Notes: generated by a model not told the origin, from the sequence alone. A stretch of 64,000 bases of DNA from Leucothrix pacifica (GCF_003172875.1 NZ_QGKM01000013.1:124001-188000); one strand, 5' to 3'; positions 45,303-56,025 are shown, numbered from the stretch's first letter. Numbers and translations: made by a program.

Positions 45303-47057
45303 TTATATATCGAATATTTTTTTCTGCATGGACTTCAGGCGCTCATCATCAGGGTACTGCTGAATCATACGCACTAGTAGGGCTTTAGCTTCCTGCTGTT
45401 GCCCTTGCATAATCATTACCTGGATCAAATGACTTGCTATTTCCGGATCTTCAGATTGCTCATAGGCGCTCATCAACAAAGACATCGCTCCTTTTAAATC
45501 ACCCTGCTTATACTTCAGCCAGCCCAGGCTATCAATTATAGCCACATCTTCGGGACGCAACTCATGTGCTTTTGATATGTAGGCAGCTGCATCTTCAAGA
45601 CGATCTGTCTTCTCGAGTAGCATAAACCCTAATGCATTTAATGCATCAGCATTAGCAGGTTCCCGCACGATAATCTCTGCCAACAAATCCTCTGCACGCT
45701 CTATTTGACCAATACTTTGAGCAATGATAGCGAACTGATAATTCATATTACTGTTATTGGGGTCTATCTGGTAAGCCTTCTCAAAAGCACCAACAGCGCC
45801 TTGGGCATCACCGTATTTAACCAATAACTCCGCTTCCAGACGCCAATAAAGTAGCTTCTGATCGGGAGACACTGCTGATTCACGCTGACCCTGTAGCCAT
45901 TCCTCAGCAATATCTAAACTATATTGTTCGACCAGTAGCTCAGAAATTCGTCTTTGTGCACTACTGAAATATTGCCCTTCACCAACATCACGATACTCTC
46001 TCAAAGCAGCATCCATCTCATTCCGGCTTTCATGTATTTCTGCTAAAAAGTGATGCGCCAGATTTTCGTATACAACGTTTTCTGCCAGTATGCGGGCATT
46101 TTTCTCAGCCTGAACGTACTGCCCTTGAGCAATGTGCAGTGCAACCAAAGATTTTAGTACCTCCAGATTACCCGGCGAGTTTTGATAGATAATACTTAAT
46201 TGATCAATTGCGCCCTGCTGATCATCATTGAGCATTAACAGTCTGGCATATTCAAGACGGCTAACATCATCAACATCAGGAGATGTGACTAAGTTACTCA
46301 TGACATCCAGTGATTCTTCTTCACGGCCCTGCTTATAAAGTGCTTTACTTCTCAGAACATTAGCTTCTGCATTCTCTTCAGGTGTTAGGCCACCTTTCAA
46401 TGCATCGACGCGGGATATCACCTCACTGTAGCTGCGCTGATCTAAGGCAACACTCGCTAACTTCAACTGAGCCAGAGGCGTATCATTGTATGACTTAACG
46501 TAAGTTTCAAAGGCTTTGAAAGCTTGTTTCTGGTGAGATTCCAGTGAGATTAATGAGGCCAGGAAGGACAACCCATCGTGATCACCCTCTGAAATAAGCT
46601 GGTAGATATGATTGAGCTGTTTAGCAGATGCGTCGAACTGGTTATCTCTCAGCAGTAATAATGCCAAATACTGACGTGACTCCACTAAATCCCCACCGAG
46701 AGCAACCCACTGTTTCGCACTGGCGATAGCTTTATCCAAGTATTCCGTTTGGGCGGCAGTTTCAGTCGCTACGCGCGCCAGCTCCGGATCGGTATTTCCC
46801 GGGAGAGCTCTCTCATAATGCAGTGTTGCATTTGCATCATCACCCTGCAACCGATACATTTCTGCAGCCATCACGTGATACATTTTTTGCCCATCAGAGA
46901 TAGACGGGGACCTCACGACATCATCGGCGACGGCCAACGATGCTGCGTTTGTCTCACTCACCATAGGAAGCTCTGCGTCCGCGCAGCCACTCACTAAAGA
47001 AGACACACTGATTACTGTGAGAATAATAAAATTACGCACATCCAATTGTTTTCGCAT
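45303..47057 (-). CDS. TPR-repeat lipoprotein upstream of lolB (PA4667-like)
   Basis: A 584-residue protein made almost wholly of tetratricopeptide repeats (examples: QKMYHVMAAEMYRLQGDDANATLHYERAL, AQGAVGAFEKAYQIDPNNSNMNYQFAII, NADALNALGFMLLEKTDRLEDAAAYISKA). The ATG at 47055-47057 gives a lipoprotein signal, MRKQLDVRNFIIL ... SLVSGC. The frame is open for 14 more codons upstream, but that would bury the signal. The corresponding gene in Pseudomonas sits upstream of lolB-ispE-prs in the same order; the precise function is not fixed there either, to my knowledge. A scaffold at the outer membrane is the general expectation. Confidence 0.87.
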   Translation of the reverse strand: MRKQLDVRNFIILTVISVSSLVSGCADAELPMVSETNAASLAVADDVVRSPSISDGQKMYHVMAAEMYRLQGDDANATLHYERALPGNTDPELARVATETAAQTEYLDKAIASAKQWVALGGDLVESRQYLALLLLRDNQFDASAKQLNHIYQLISEGDHDGLSFLASLISLESHQKQAFKAFETYVKSYNDTPLAQLKLASVALDQRSYSEVISRVDALKGGLTPEENAEANVLRSKALYKQGREEESLDVMSNLVTSPDVDDVSRLEYARLLMLNDDQQGAIDQLSIIYQNSPGNLEVLKSLVALHIAQGQYVQAEKNARILAENVVYENLAHHFLAEIHESRNEMDAALREYRDVGEGQYFSSAQRRISELLVEQYSLDIAEEWLQGQRESAVSPDQKLLYWRLEAELLVKYGDAQGAVGAFEKAYQIDPNNSNMNYQFAIIAQSIGQIERAEDLLAEIIVREPANADALNALGFMLLEKTDRLEDAAAYISKAHELRPEDVAIIDSLGWLKYKQGDLKGAMSLLMSAYEQSEDPEIASHLIQVMIMQGQQQEAKALLVRMIQQYPDDERLKSMQKKIFDI

Positions 47058-47329
47058 TAACGTCACTCTAACATCCGGGGCTTGTTGTAGAATAACCACT
47101 ACTTCTACCGCAAACTTTTAAATAAGACCAGCGAGATTGCATGAAGTGCTCGAAAAAGCTGCCAACTGGATCTACATTTTTCACAAAAAATCATGGGTAA
47201 AACTTTGTTTATACCCGAATAACCTCTTTTTTATACTCCTAAACGCGCATTATTGAAAGTCTACTTGTATTCCTCAGGTAGCTGACAGAGAATCTAGCCT
47301 CCTGAAAATTCGTATAAAATGCTTACTGT

Positions 47330-48610
47330 ATGTCGATCGTTGTTATTGGAATCAACCATAAAACTGCTCCCGTCTCTATCAGAGAGAAAGTCGCATTCAC
47401 TGAGCAACGACTTGAGAAAACACTACAGGAAGAGCTACCACTCTTTGATGAAAAGCTCATCCTTTCGACCTGTAACAGAACTGAAGTTTATGCAAGCGTC
47501 AGTGATGACACACCGGTTGATACCCTCAAGGAATGGTATACCCAGCAACATCAGTTAGAAAACGAGAACCTGAAACCATACGTCTACCAACTTTCTGATG
47601 CTGAGGCAATCCAGCATACCTTTAGAGTGGCCAGCGGTCTGGACTCAATGGTACTTGGCGAGCCTCAGATTCTCGGGCAACTAAAAACGGCTTTAAAAAC
47701 GGCGACCGATCATAAAGCGACCGGCAGTAAACTCAATCGCCTCATGCAACATGCGTTCTCTACTGCCAAGAAAGTGCGCACAGAAACAGAGATCGGATCG
47801 AATCCGGTTTCAGTGGCTTATACCGCTGTCAATTTGGCCAAACAGATTTTTGGAGATTTAGGGCGCCACACAGCCCTACTCATCGGTGCTGGTGAAACGA
47901 TCGAACTGGTTGGCAGACATCTGCATAGTGCTGGTATAAAACAAATCATTATCGCCAACCGCAGCCTTGAGAACGCACAAATATTAGGCGAACAGTTCAA
48001 TGCACGAATCATAGGGCTAACTGATATTGCTGCAAATTTAGAGTTTGCGGATATTGTCATTTCCTCAACTGCCTCCCCCATTCCGGTCATAGGTAAAGGT
48101 AGTGTTGAGAAAGCGCTAAAGAAAAGAAAGCATAATCCTATTTTTATGGTTGATATCGCTGTACCAAGAGATATTGAACCAGAGGTAGGCGAGTTAAACG
48201 ATATCTATCTCTATACCGTGGATGATCTGCAGTCAGTCGTGGATCAAAACATAGATACCAGAAAACGAGCTGCCGACATGGCAGAAAATATGATTAGCCA
48301 TGAAACACAGGTGTTTATGTCATGGTTAAACGCGCAAGAACAATTACAGCATGTGAAGTCCTATCGCTCACAGCTTGAAACAGTCAAACAAGAAGTACTA
48401 AACAAGGCACTACAACAGCTCCGCAATGGCAAATCGCCGGAGGACGCGTTACAATTTCTGGCCCATACGTTGACTAACAAAATTGGTCATATGCCAACCC
48501 AGACAATGAATCACGCAGCACATGCCGGTGATTTAGACACATTACAAGCAGCCGTAAAACTGCTTGGGTTGGAAGATAACACTCAAAATCACAAAGAAGA
48601 CACTCAGTGA
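47330..48610 (+). CDS. hemA: Glutamyl-tRNA reductase
   Basis: Reduces glutamyl-tRNA to glutamate-1-semialdehyde, the first committed step of C5-pathway heme synthesis. The 426-residue protein has [18 protein letters not shown], the catalytic Cys48 in [43 protein letters not shown], the NADPH site [16 protein letters not shown] and a C-terminal dimerisation helix. ATG 47330 has no clear ribosome-binding site; TATAAAAT is at 47313-47320, so a very short or leaderless transcript is possible. It overlaps prfA by 4 bp (GTGA). Confidence 0.97.
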   Translation: MSIVVIGINHKTAPVSIREKVAFTEQRLEKTLQEELPLFDEKLILSTCNRTEVYASVSDDTPVDTLKEWYTQQHQLENENLKPYVYQLSDAEAIQHTFRVASGLDSMVLGEPQILGQLKTALKTATDHKATGSKLNRLMQHAFSTAKKVRTETEIGSNPVSVAYTAVNLAKQIFGDLGRHTALLIGAGETIELVGRHLHSAGIKQIIIANRSLENAQILGEQFNARIIGLTDIAANLEFADIVISSTASPIPVIGKGSVEKALKKRKHNPIFMVDIAVPRDIEPEVGELNDIYLYTVDDLQSVVDQNIDTRKRAADMAENMISHETQVFMSWLNAQEQLQHVKSYRSQLETVKQEVLNKALQQLRNGKSPEDALQFLAHTLTNKIGHMPTQTMNHAAHAGDLDTLQAAVKLLGLEDNTQNHKEDTQ

Positions 48611-49683
48611 AACCATCCATTCTGCTCAAACTTGAAAATCTTAGCGAACGTCATGCTGAAATCGCCATATTGCTCTCAGAGAATGAGGTGATTGCTGATC
48701 AAAATCGTTTTCGCAAGTTATCCATGGAATACAGCCAATTAGAGCCTGTTGTCAGAGAGCATCAACGCTATCTTCAGGCAACTGAAAACAAAGAAACAGC
48801 GCTGGAGATGCTTGATGATCCTGAGATGAAAGAATTAGCTCAGGAAGAATTAAAAGAAGCGGATAAACAAATCGAAGAGCTTGAATCAACACTTCAGATA
48901 CTACTGCTTCCTAAAGACCCGCATGATGATAGTAATATCTTCCTCGAAGTACGCGCAGGTACGGGTGGCGATGAGGCAGCCATTTTTGCTGGTGACCTCT
49001 TCCGCATGTACTCACGTTACGCAGAAACAAGAGGCTGGCAAGTTGAAGTGATCAGCCAAAATGTCGGTGAGCATGGTGGCTATAAAGAGGCAGTGTTGAG
49101 AATTATCGGTAATGGTGCTTATTCCCGCCTGAAATTTGAGTCCGGTGCGCACCGAGTTCAGCGTGTACCGGAGACAGAATCACAAGGCCGGGTACATACC
49201 TCTGCCGCAACAGTTGCAATCATGCCTGAGATTGATGATGTGGAAGCTCAGGAAATTAAAAGTTCAGACATTCGTGTGGATACTTTCAGGGCATCAGGCG
49301 CTGGCGGACAACACGTAAATAAAACTGACTCCGCTATTCGTATCACTCACTTACCGACCGGTACAGTTGTTGAATGTCAGGATGAACGCTCCCAACACAA
49401 AAACCGCGCACGTGCGATGTCTTTACTGCAATCGCGCATTTTAGAAGCGGAGCGTCAGGCTCAACACAATGAACAAGCTGAAGCACGCCGTAGCTTGGTC
49501 GGCAGTGGTGATCGTTCGGAGCGCATCCGTACTTATAACTTCCCACAAAGCCGCGTTACAGATCACCGTATTAATCTAACGCTGTATAAATTAGACGAAA
49601 TAATTGCCGGCGCATTAGATTCAATTATTGACCCGTTAATCAGTGAACATCAGGCAGACCAGCTTGCCGCTATGGCTGAATAA
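48607..49683 (+). CDS. prfA: Peptide chain release factor 1
   Basis: Recognises UAA and UAG and triggers peptide release. The 358-residue protein has the catalytic GGQ (233-235) in [14 protein letters not shown], the anticodon-like PxT as PET (188-190) in [15 protein letters not shown], and the long N-terminal coiled coil. RF1 is separated from RF2 by this PxT motif. The start is GTG at 48607 overlapping the hemA stop. GGQ glutamine is the usual target of PrmC, the next gene. The order hemA-prfA-prmC is the classic one. Confidence 0.98.
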   Translation: MKPSILLKLENLSERHAEIAILLSENEVIADQNRFRKLSMEYSQLEPVVREHQRYLQATENKETALEMLDDPEMKELAQEELKEADKQIEELESTLQILLLPKDPHDDSNIFLEVRAGTGGDEAAIFAGDLFRMYSRYAETRGWQVEVISQNVGEHGGYKEAVLRIIGNGAYSRLKFESGAHRVQRVPETESQGRVHTSAATVAIMPEIDDVEAQEIKSSDIRVDTFRASGAGGQHVNKTDSAIRITHLPTGTVVECQDERSQHKNRARAMSLLQSRILEAERQAQHNEQAEARRSLVGSGDRSERIRTYNFPQSRVTDHRINLTLYKLDEIIAGALDSIIDPLISEHQADQLAAMAE

Positions 49684-49688
49684 TTATC

Positions 49689-50528
49689 ATGAGAGTCGAT
49701 GTCGCACTCCGACATGGTACAGAAATACTCGTCAAACACAGTGACACTGCACGTTTGGATGCAGAAATTCTGCTGAGTCACTATTTAGGCAAGCCACGCA
49801 GTTACCTGTATGCCTGGCCAGAAGTCGAAGTCAGTGAATCGATACTCAACCAGTTTAATGATGCCTTATCACAAAGAAAAACAGACTACCCGGTAGCCTA
49901 CATCATTGGTTATCAGGAGTTTTGGTCACTACCTATACAGGTATCACCAGACGTTCTTATCCCTAGAGCAGACACCGAGTTATTGGTAGAACTAGCGCTT
50001 AGCAAACTAGAAAATATTAAATCACCTAAAATTCTGGAGTTAGGAACAGGCTCTGGCGCTATTTCGATAGCCATCGCAAGCGAGAGGCCAGATTGTGCAA
50101 TTATCGCAACTGATTATTCTCGCGAAGCGCTTTATATCGCGCAAGAAAACCAAAAAAAGTTAGATCTGTCAAACATCACCTTCGTTAAATCAGATTGGTA
50201 TCAGTCCATTTCTGAGGATGACTTTGATCTGATTCTCAGCAACCCACCCTATATCGATCCAGATGACCCATACATGACCACAGGCATTCGCCATGAACCA
50301 CTACAGGCTTTGTGTTCCGATGAAATGGGTATGGCTGATCTAAAAGAAATTATTGATAAGGGAAAGCATCATCTTAAGCAATCCGGATGGATACTGTTAG
50401 AGCATGGCTACAACCAAAGAAAACCCGTCACTGAACGACTGGCTCAGGCAGGCTTTTCAATGGTTGATTGTATAAAGGACTTAGCGGGAAATGACCGGGT
50501 GAGTCTTGGCCAACTACCCAACCATTAA
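49689..50528 (+). CDS. prmC: Release factor glutamine methyltransferase PrmC
   Basis: Methylates the glutamine of the GGQ motif in RF1 and RF2. The 279-residue protein has an N-terminal helical domain (DAEILLSHYLGKPRSYLYAWPE), the RAD/DTE segment VSPDVLIPRADTELLVELAL, SAM-binding ILELGTGSGAISIAIASE and the substrate motif NPPY in LILSNPPYIDPDDPYM, the hallmark of glutamine-N5 methylation. It follows prfA by 5 bp and ends in a 13-bp convergent gap with pilE. Confidence 0.96.
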   Translation: MRVDVALRHGTEILVKHSDTARLDAEILLSHYLGKPRSYLYAWPEVEVSESILNQFNDALSQRKTDYPVAYIIGYQEFWSLPIQVSPDVLIPRADTELLVELALSKLENIKSPKILELGTGSGAISIAIASERPDCAIIATDYSREALYIAQENQKKLDLSNITFVKSDWYQSISEDDFDLILSNPPYIDPDDPYMTTGIRHEPLQALCSDEMGMADLKEIIDKGKHHLKQSGWILLEHGYNQRKPVTERLAQAGFSMVDCIKDLAGNDRVSLGQLPNH

Positions 50529-50541
50529 GTCACTGGAGTAA

Positions 50542-51048
50542 CTAGTTCCAGCACTCTTCTATCGTGGTTGCATTGTTCCAGTTATTATCAGTACTACTTT
50601 TAGCCTGCTTCAAGCCAGTATTCCACAATCTGAAGCCTTTTGCACAAGCATCATCAGAGTCCTGACCTGCTCCGGACACTGGCAATGCCTGAATTCTGTA
50701 GCCTACACAGGGGTTAGTATTATCACCACTACAAGTATTTGCTTTATTTGCGCTATCTAAGCCCCACGTCTGAATACTGTAAAGTCCTGACTCGGTCTTT
50801 ATTTTTCTGGCACCAAAACCCAGTCCACCGTTGCCATTTAAGAACTTTGCATAACTGAGGTTTTGAACATAATAACTTTCCTGTAGCTGAGCAATTTTCA
50901 GCAACTCGGTTTTGGCTTCCGTTCGCTTTGATTCACGCACATACTTCATATATGAAGGTACTGCCACAGATGTGAGAATCCCCAATATAGCAACGGTGAT
51001 CATTAATTCAATCAGGGTAAAACCCTGCTTTTTATTCTTATTTAACAC
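50542..51048 (-). CDS. pilE: Type IV pilin-like minor pilin PilE
   Basis: A 168-residue prepilin. The leader MLNKNKKQG is cut before FTLIELMITVAILGILTSVAVPSYMKYV, the N-methylated hydrophobic helix with Glu5; the C-terminal Cys residues (CSGDNTNPC and DACAKG ... EECW) may form disulfide loops. Last gene of the leftward pilV-pilW-pilX-pilY1-pilE run, 19 bp after pilY1, which matches the Pseudomonas minor-pilin locus. Minor pilins prime pilus assembly and present PilY1. The position next to pilY1 separates it from the major pilin gene pilA, which is not in this window. Confidence 0.92.
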   Translation of the reverse strand: MLNKNKKQGFTLIELMITVAILGILTSVAVPSYMKYVRESKRTEAKTELLKIAQLQESYYVQNLSYAKFLNGNGGLGFGARKIKTESGLYSIQTWGLDSANKANTCSGDNTNPCVGYRIQALPVSGAGQDSDDACAKGFRLWNTGLKQAKSSTDNNWNNATTIEECWN

Positions 51049-51067
51049 GCTTATATACCTTTATTTA

Positions 51068-54000
51068 CTAATCATTTAGCCAATAGACTTTTGGTAAGAA
51101 ATCACCTAGATCTACGTTTCCGTTGACGGTATCTTTGTCAATGATAGGAACCAGTCGCTTCCCTACACGTATATCAACATGTTGGTTACAACCTTCACTC
51201 GTACAATTACTTGGAGCGTTGAACACTAACTGCGGTGTATCCAGAATATCACCGTGAGAGATATTAATAGATTCGTCTTTGGTAGAAACAACACCGTCAC
51301 CATCTAAATCAACCGTCGCAGCGGCTGTCATTAAATCCAGCACATAGGTTCTGGTTTGGTTAGAAGCAAAAGCAGAACAACTATCCTCGTCTCCGGTCGA
51401 TACTGCAGCATCTGTGGTGGCGAAAGTTGTAAACATCACTTTATTCAAGAAAATGATTGGTGATGCTAATACCTTCTCACCATTCCCCGTTACCAACGGT
51501 TTATACCAACCTTTGAAACTTGGCAGGAAACTCCCACCCATAAGTGCAGAGCTTGCAGCCAAGTCGGCTTCGGTTAAAGGTGCTGGTGCTGTTTCAGGAA
51601 TATTCAGCACGTTCTCGTCATAAAGCACATAAAAACGATCTTCGATATTGGTACCTAATGGTAATGAACGATGACCACTACCAATTGAAACCAAGATAAC
51701 GTACTTACCTGCACTTCTGAAGAAGGAGACATCAGGCTCATAGAAGAACTTACGATAATCGCTTCCAGAACCACCTAAGCTCGCAAACAAACGGACTTTG
51801 GCATCATTCTTAACATCAAACAAGCTCGCATCATCATCAACATCGTCAGCATTTAAGTCAACACGCCAGATGTTCCCACCGGTGTCACCGAAATAAAGTC
51901 TGTCGATTGACCCATTGCGATCAAGGTCTAGCACACGAATATTACCTGGCACACTATGCTGCAGATTTAAGCCTTCATATGACCAAATCAACGCCTTAGT
52001 TTTTGCGTTTACAATATAGATCGCGTTACCTTTTGTATCACTAAGACTTGTACGCGCAGCCCGGTCTGGCTCATCTAAACGGTTATCATAACCACCGCCG
52101 AAGATAAGCACATCATCAGTCACAGCTGCCGCCGTACTACTTGGCTTATAACGTAACTTAGCTACCACTGGCTTGGACCACGTCTCACCTAACTTTGAAA
52201 AGCCGGTATCTGTGTTTGATATTTTCCACAGCAGTGATGGCGCATCCGGGTTGGTAACGTCCAGAGCATACATATGGCTGCCACCTCGACGAAGACCGAA
52301 GTATAGATATGCTGTATCACCATCAGCTGGATCTACTTTACCATTCTTGTTTTTATCATTGATCCAAACCGTCATTGAACCATCTACACCATAAATCCTC
52401 TGCAGATCACCAGTTAACTCAGTATTGCTTACTTGGCCTTCGATATTTTTAAGCAAGGCGCTCGGCATAAAGGCAAACTTTTCTTTACCGCCTCCTGTAC
52501 TCGTAGCATCAGCTGCATCAATCGCATGTAGATAACCTTCGTTAGTACCAAAAAATACAACCTGCTGTGAACTATAACTCACAACAGTAGGCTTACTGTG
52601 GAGGATATCACCAAGGTGTTTACGAGGTGTCGTGCCGTCAGATTCATAGCCTTTAATGAACTGAATCAATTCATTCTGATAAGCGTCTGACATGCTGGCG
52701 TCACCTAATAATGACTTGGTTGCCGTTGTCGTGCTTAATGCTACCAGCGCTGAACCGCCGTCATCTGTCAATACCTTACGGGTAGACGGGTCAAGCTGGC
52801 TTGCAGCACCGCCTGATGTAATTGGATTAGAGTCAGCTGCTACAGTGCCTGAGGTGTCAGCCCAAAAATCAATAGCAGAAGCTTTCAGTGCTCCTTTTTC
52901 ATCAACAGCTTCAACACCGTTCTTATCGACGATCTGTCCACTGTCATTCAATTTAAATTTCTTTAAATTACCCGACCATCTTGGGAGCGCACTATTCTCA
53001 AACAGTGGTAAGTAAATATCTTTGCTATGTGATAACAATGAAGCCGGATCCACGGTATAGACTGGTGCTGCATAACTGCGTGCGCTTGAGTCGATATCCT
53101 TAATGATTCCCTGAAATGCTGCAACTAGTGCAGAAGAATCTGTGGCTGAGTAGTATTTTCCACCGCCATTGGTCGCAAGGGAACGAAGATAATTTTCAGC
53201 ACCTGCGTTATCAGAGACCCCAAAACCGACCGTGTACGTTTTAACAGTATTGACACCATCAATATCAGCATTCTGATCTTCATTAGCCAAATAACTTGTC
53301 AATTCAATACCACAACGACCATCAGACAAAGTGTTTCCGGGTACATTAGGAATCACTTGCCCCGCGACATCACTACAATCGGCAGTGCGTCCAATTAGTG
53401 TTTTGAGATTATCGCGGGCTCCACTTAAGACTGACTGATTACTATTCAACGGCTGACCATCAGAGAGTAAGATAATTGCGTTACTCTGACATTCATCGGT
53501 GATGGGTGAAATGTATTTAGCATCTGTTACCGTAGTGACTGTTTCTTTGATCCTTTCACAGCGATATTTACTGTGGTCACAGGTGGTTATATCGGTAGGT
53601 ATTTTACAATTGTAATAACTTTTCGCAGTGCAACTTGAGGTTGTTTCACCCAAACAAGCGCCTGTTTCATAGTCTTTTTCGCCTGTGCATGTTGAGCTAC
53701 AGTCATCATAGCTGATTAGCTCACAACTACTGTAATCAGGGTTATCGGCTAAACAAGCCGCTTCAGATGATAAGTTACAAGTGTACGACCAATCTTGTGA
53801 AACCGTCGAACAGTTAGTTCCCAGTCCACAGCTAGTCACGCCAGCAGCACAATTACTTTGAACTGTTGTCAGTGCACAATTTTGTCCGCAATCAGGTGTA
53901 TCACAGGTGTTATAGCTGCCGTCAGGCCCTTCTGTCACAACTGCGTGAATTGATCCGGAATAAGTCGACGGGTGCGCACTATGATTTTCATGAGGTGGCG

Positions 54001-54637
54001 CGTTACCAAACGATGGCTCCTCCCCTCTGAAATAAAGTGCTGCCTCATAAAGTGACTCCAACATTGGTGTCTCACCGCTCACATTCCAGGACGAGAGAAC
54101 ATCTGGCAAGTACTCACGCACAGTCTGGCCATCGACAGGATTGACTAGACTATCATTATCAATCGAAAAGTAACCAATGGTATTACCATCATTCATGGCT
54201 GCAGGTAATAAGTTAGACAACATTATTGGAGTAGCTGCAGCATCAATAGGTGACACCGGAAAAGCGACACCGTGCGGGTATGGCCATGCACTTGCAGCAA
54301 CATAACGATACACACCTGCACTAGCAGGCCAGTCAGATTCATTAACTCTGGGGAAATTAGACGAGTAACTGAATCCCATCAATCCAATATTCAGATCCTT
54401 CAAATCAGTATTGGACAATACCTGATTGAAAGCTGTCTGGAGCGAGCTAGCACGTGTCTCACCAGAGGTTCCGATTGGTGTAGCCATACTTCCGGACTGA
54501 TCCAGAACAAACAGAATGTTAGGTTCACTCGGTGCTTTTTCATTAGCAAAAATCTCTATATCTTCAGCAAATGAAGAGGAGACTAAGCATAAGCTAAAAG
54601 CCAATGTGATTGATTTGATAGTATGACAAAAACTCAT
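51068..54637 (-). CDS. pilY1: PilY1-like pilus tip adhesin and assembly factor
   Basis: A 1189-residue exported protein: signal peptide (1-24, cleavage near SSFA-ED) and a von Willebrand A domain with the MIDAS motif DQSGS (46-50) and a second TP site, GETPMLESL (188-196). The VWA domain is split by a Cys-rich stretch (16 Cys between 245 and 360) before it resumes with AIILLSDGQPL. From about 520 on comes the PilY1 C-terminal beta-propeller, with calcium-type loops (NDKNKNGKVDPADGD; DLDRNGSID; DLDGDGVVS) and YFGLRRGGSHMYALDVTNPDAPSLLWK. Relatives act at the pilus tip in adhesion, mechanosensing and control of retraction. Position between pilX and pilE is as expected. Confidence 0.92.
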   Translation of the reverse strand: MSFCHTIKSITLAFSLCLVSSSFAEDIEIFANEKAPSEPNILFVLDQSGSMATPIGTSGETRASSLQTAFNQVLSNTDLKDLNIGLMGFSYSSNFPRVNESDWPASAGVYRYVAASAWPYPHGVAFPVSPIDAAATPIMLSNLLPAAMNDGNTIGYFSIDNDSLVNPVDGQTVREYLPDVLSSWNVSGETPMLESLYEAALYFRGEEPSFGNAPPHENHSAHPSTYSGSIHAVVTEGPDGSYNTCDTPDCGQNCALTTVQSNCAAGVTSCGLGTNCSTVSQDWSYTCNLSSEAACLADNPDYSSCELISYDDCSSTCTGEKDYETGACLGETTSSCTAKSYYNCKIPTDITTCDHSKYRCERIKETVTTVTDAKYISPITDECQSNAIILLSDGQPLNSNQSVLSGARDNLKTLIGRTADCSDVAGQVIPNVPGNTLSDGRCGIELTSYLANEDQNADIDGVNTVKTYTVGFGVSDNAGAENYLRSLATNGGGKYYSATDSSALVAAFQGIIKDIDSSARSYAAPVYTVDPASLLSHSKDIYLPLFENSALPRWSGNLKKFKLNDSGQIVDKNGVEAVDEKGALKASAIDFWADTSGTVAADSNPITSGGAASQLDPSTRKVLTDDGGSALVALSTTTATKSLLGDASMSDAYQNELIQFIKGYESDGTTPRKHLGDILHSKPTVVSYSSQQVVFFGTNEGYLHAIDAADATSTGGGKEKFAFMPSALLKNIEGQVSNTELTGDLQRIYGVDGSMTVWINDKNKNGKVDPADGDTAYLYFGLRRGGSHMYALDVTNPDAPSLLWKISNTDTGFSKLGETWSKPVVAKLRYKPSSTAAAVTDDVLIFGGGYDNRLDEPDRAARTSLSDTKGNAIYIVNAKTKALIWSYEGLNLQHSVPGNIRVLDLDRNGSIDRLYFGDTGGNIWRVDLNADDVDDDASLFDVKNDAKVRLFASLGGSGSDYRKFFYEPDVSFFRSAGKYVILVSIGSGHRSLPLGTNIEDRFYVLYDENVLNIPETAPAPLTEADLAASSALMGGSFLPSFKGWYKPLVTGNGEKVLASPIIFLNKVMFTTFATTDAAVSTGDEDSCSAFASNQTRTYVLDLMTAAATVDLDGDGVVSTKDESINISHGDILDTPQLVFNAPSNCTSEGCNQHVDIRVGKRLVPIIDKDTVNGNVDLGDFLPKVYWLND

Positions 54638-54684
54638 TGTCGTTTTCCTATTATTTTTATTTTGTCTAACAATGTAAATTGCGA

Positions 54685-55194
54685 TTAGTTACTCAAAGTC
54701 GCATTGGTAGGAGGTACTATTTTTGCAATTCCAAGCAAATGCTTAGCTTTTGCACCGGTACCACTTAATCGTGATTCAGCATCAACCTGATAAATCTGAC
54801 AAGTCACACCACCCGCACTGGGAGATGCGTTGGTTGACATCGCAATGCCATTCACCGCCGGGCAAGGCGCATAGCCAACATAAGCCACACTTGCACTAGA
54901 CGTGAGGCTCCCACCACTAACCGCTTCACTCGGTAAGTCTGTGCTGGGTACTGCTTTGTTACGCCCCGGTGTATTGATCGCTGCCTGATGAATATAGTTT
55001 GTGTTAGCAGTCTTAGTCAGTGTGGATTCAACACCCTGAAACACCATCATTGAAGCCATACTGTTACCTGCAATTCGCGTATTTACATTGGATACTTTGA
55101 CTGAACTGATACTCAACATGGTGAGTACCAACAGTATGGCAAGTGCCCAAAGCAGAACGGCACCTTGTTGTTTTTTGTATAATTTATGTTTCAT
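54685..55194 (-). CDS. pilX: Minor pilin assembly protein PilX
   Basis: A 169-residue pilin-like protein beginning MKHKLYKKQQG-AVLLWALAILLVLTMLSISSVKVSNVNTRIAGNSM (read in parts), the PilX_N pattern. The mature N-terminus lacks the Glu5 found in pilins such as PilE, as is usual for PilX/GspK-like tip components. The C-terminal 100 residues contain one CPAV and one CQIY Cys that could form a disulfide. It lies between pilW (9 bp) and pilY1 (47 bp) on the same strand. PilX is expected near the pilus tip with PilY1. Confidence 0.88.
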   Translation of the reverse strand: MKHKLYKKQQGAVLLWALAILLVLTMLSISSVKVSNVNTRIAGNSMASMMVFQGVESTLTKTANTNYIHQAAINTPGRNKAVPSTDLPSEAVSGGSLTSSASVAYVGYAPCPAVNGIAMSTNASPSAGGVTCQIYQVDAESRLSGTGAKAKHLLGIAKIVPPTNATLSN

Positions 55195-55203
55195 CAGATA
55201 CTC

Positions 55204-56025
55204 CTATAAAACATTACGCAAACGAACAGTGGATGTAAAAACTGCTCTCAGGTATTTATCGTTTGATGTCACGATAGTATCTTCAGATAACTGATACGAC
55301 CTTGAACTATTTGCAACAGCGACAGGAGCCAATGAACGGACTAATACTGCGATATTCACACTCACCACACTACTCCAGTTACTCACACCATCCGAATTGA
55401 CATAGCGATCTGCAATGCCATCACTATCCACATCCTCACCATAGGTAAACTGAATATTTTCAACACCTTCAGCAATCTCTTGAACAGTAGACGTTCTAGA
55501 GCCTGCACACATCAGTACGGGGACACCATTGGCATTTTGCTGTACTGAGAAGTAATTATAGATTCGCGAAGCTGTCGTCGCGGCAGTGCCACCGTACTGG
55601 CATGTCACCGGCAGCACATTAGACGCACAATCCGTATTTAACTTATCGTCTCCCATGTACATCACACCGATCGTATCACCGAAAGCAGTATTATTCGCCA
55701 GAGGCGAAAACAATGCTGAGTTGCTAACACTATCGCTACCGTCGCTACACATAGAGGTCGGCACAGCCCCGCGGATAAACATATCGTTAACAGGTGCTGC
55801 TGAAGTTGATGTGTAGGCAGTGTGTTGAATGACATCCGTTAATAGTTGCAATACGGCTCTTCCGTTATCCTGAAGTTGTGATAACTCACTACTCGTCATA
55901 TTAGAGCGTTTATTTCCGACATAGACGGAAGAAATTCCTATAGTAATAAACAGCCCTATGATCATCGTGACCAATAGCTCGATCAGAGATAGACCTGTCT
56001 GTTTGCGTGGACTGATGAGGTTCAT
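55204..56025 (-). CDS. pilW: Minor pilin PilW
   Basis: A 273-residue prepilin: leader MNLISPRKQTG, then LSLIELLVTMIIGLFITIGISSVYVG with Glu5. The C-terminal part contains LSQLQDNGRAVLQLLTDVIQHTAYT, the PilW-type region, and GVENIQFTYGEDVDSDGIADRYVNSD, which matches the usual PilW stretch with an acidic calcium-like loop. Its first codons overlap the end of pilV by 4 bp (ATGA). Forms part of the initiating minor-pilin complex with PilV, PilX and PilE. Confidence 0.92.
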   Translation of the reverse strand: MNLISPRKQTGLSLIELLVTMIIGLFITIGISSVYVGNKRSNMTSSELSQLQDNGRAVLQLLTDVIQHTAYTSTSAAPVNDMFIRGAVPTSMCSDGSDSVSNSALFSPLANNTAFGDTIGVMYMGDDKLNTDCASNVLPVTCQYGGTAATTASRIYNYFSVQQNANGVPVLMCAGSRTSTVQEIAEGVENIQFTYGEDVDSDGIADRYVNSDGVSNWSSVVSVNIAVLVRSLAPVAVANSSRSYQLSEDTIVTSNDKYLRAVFTSTVRLRNVL

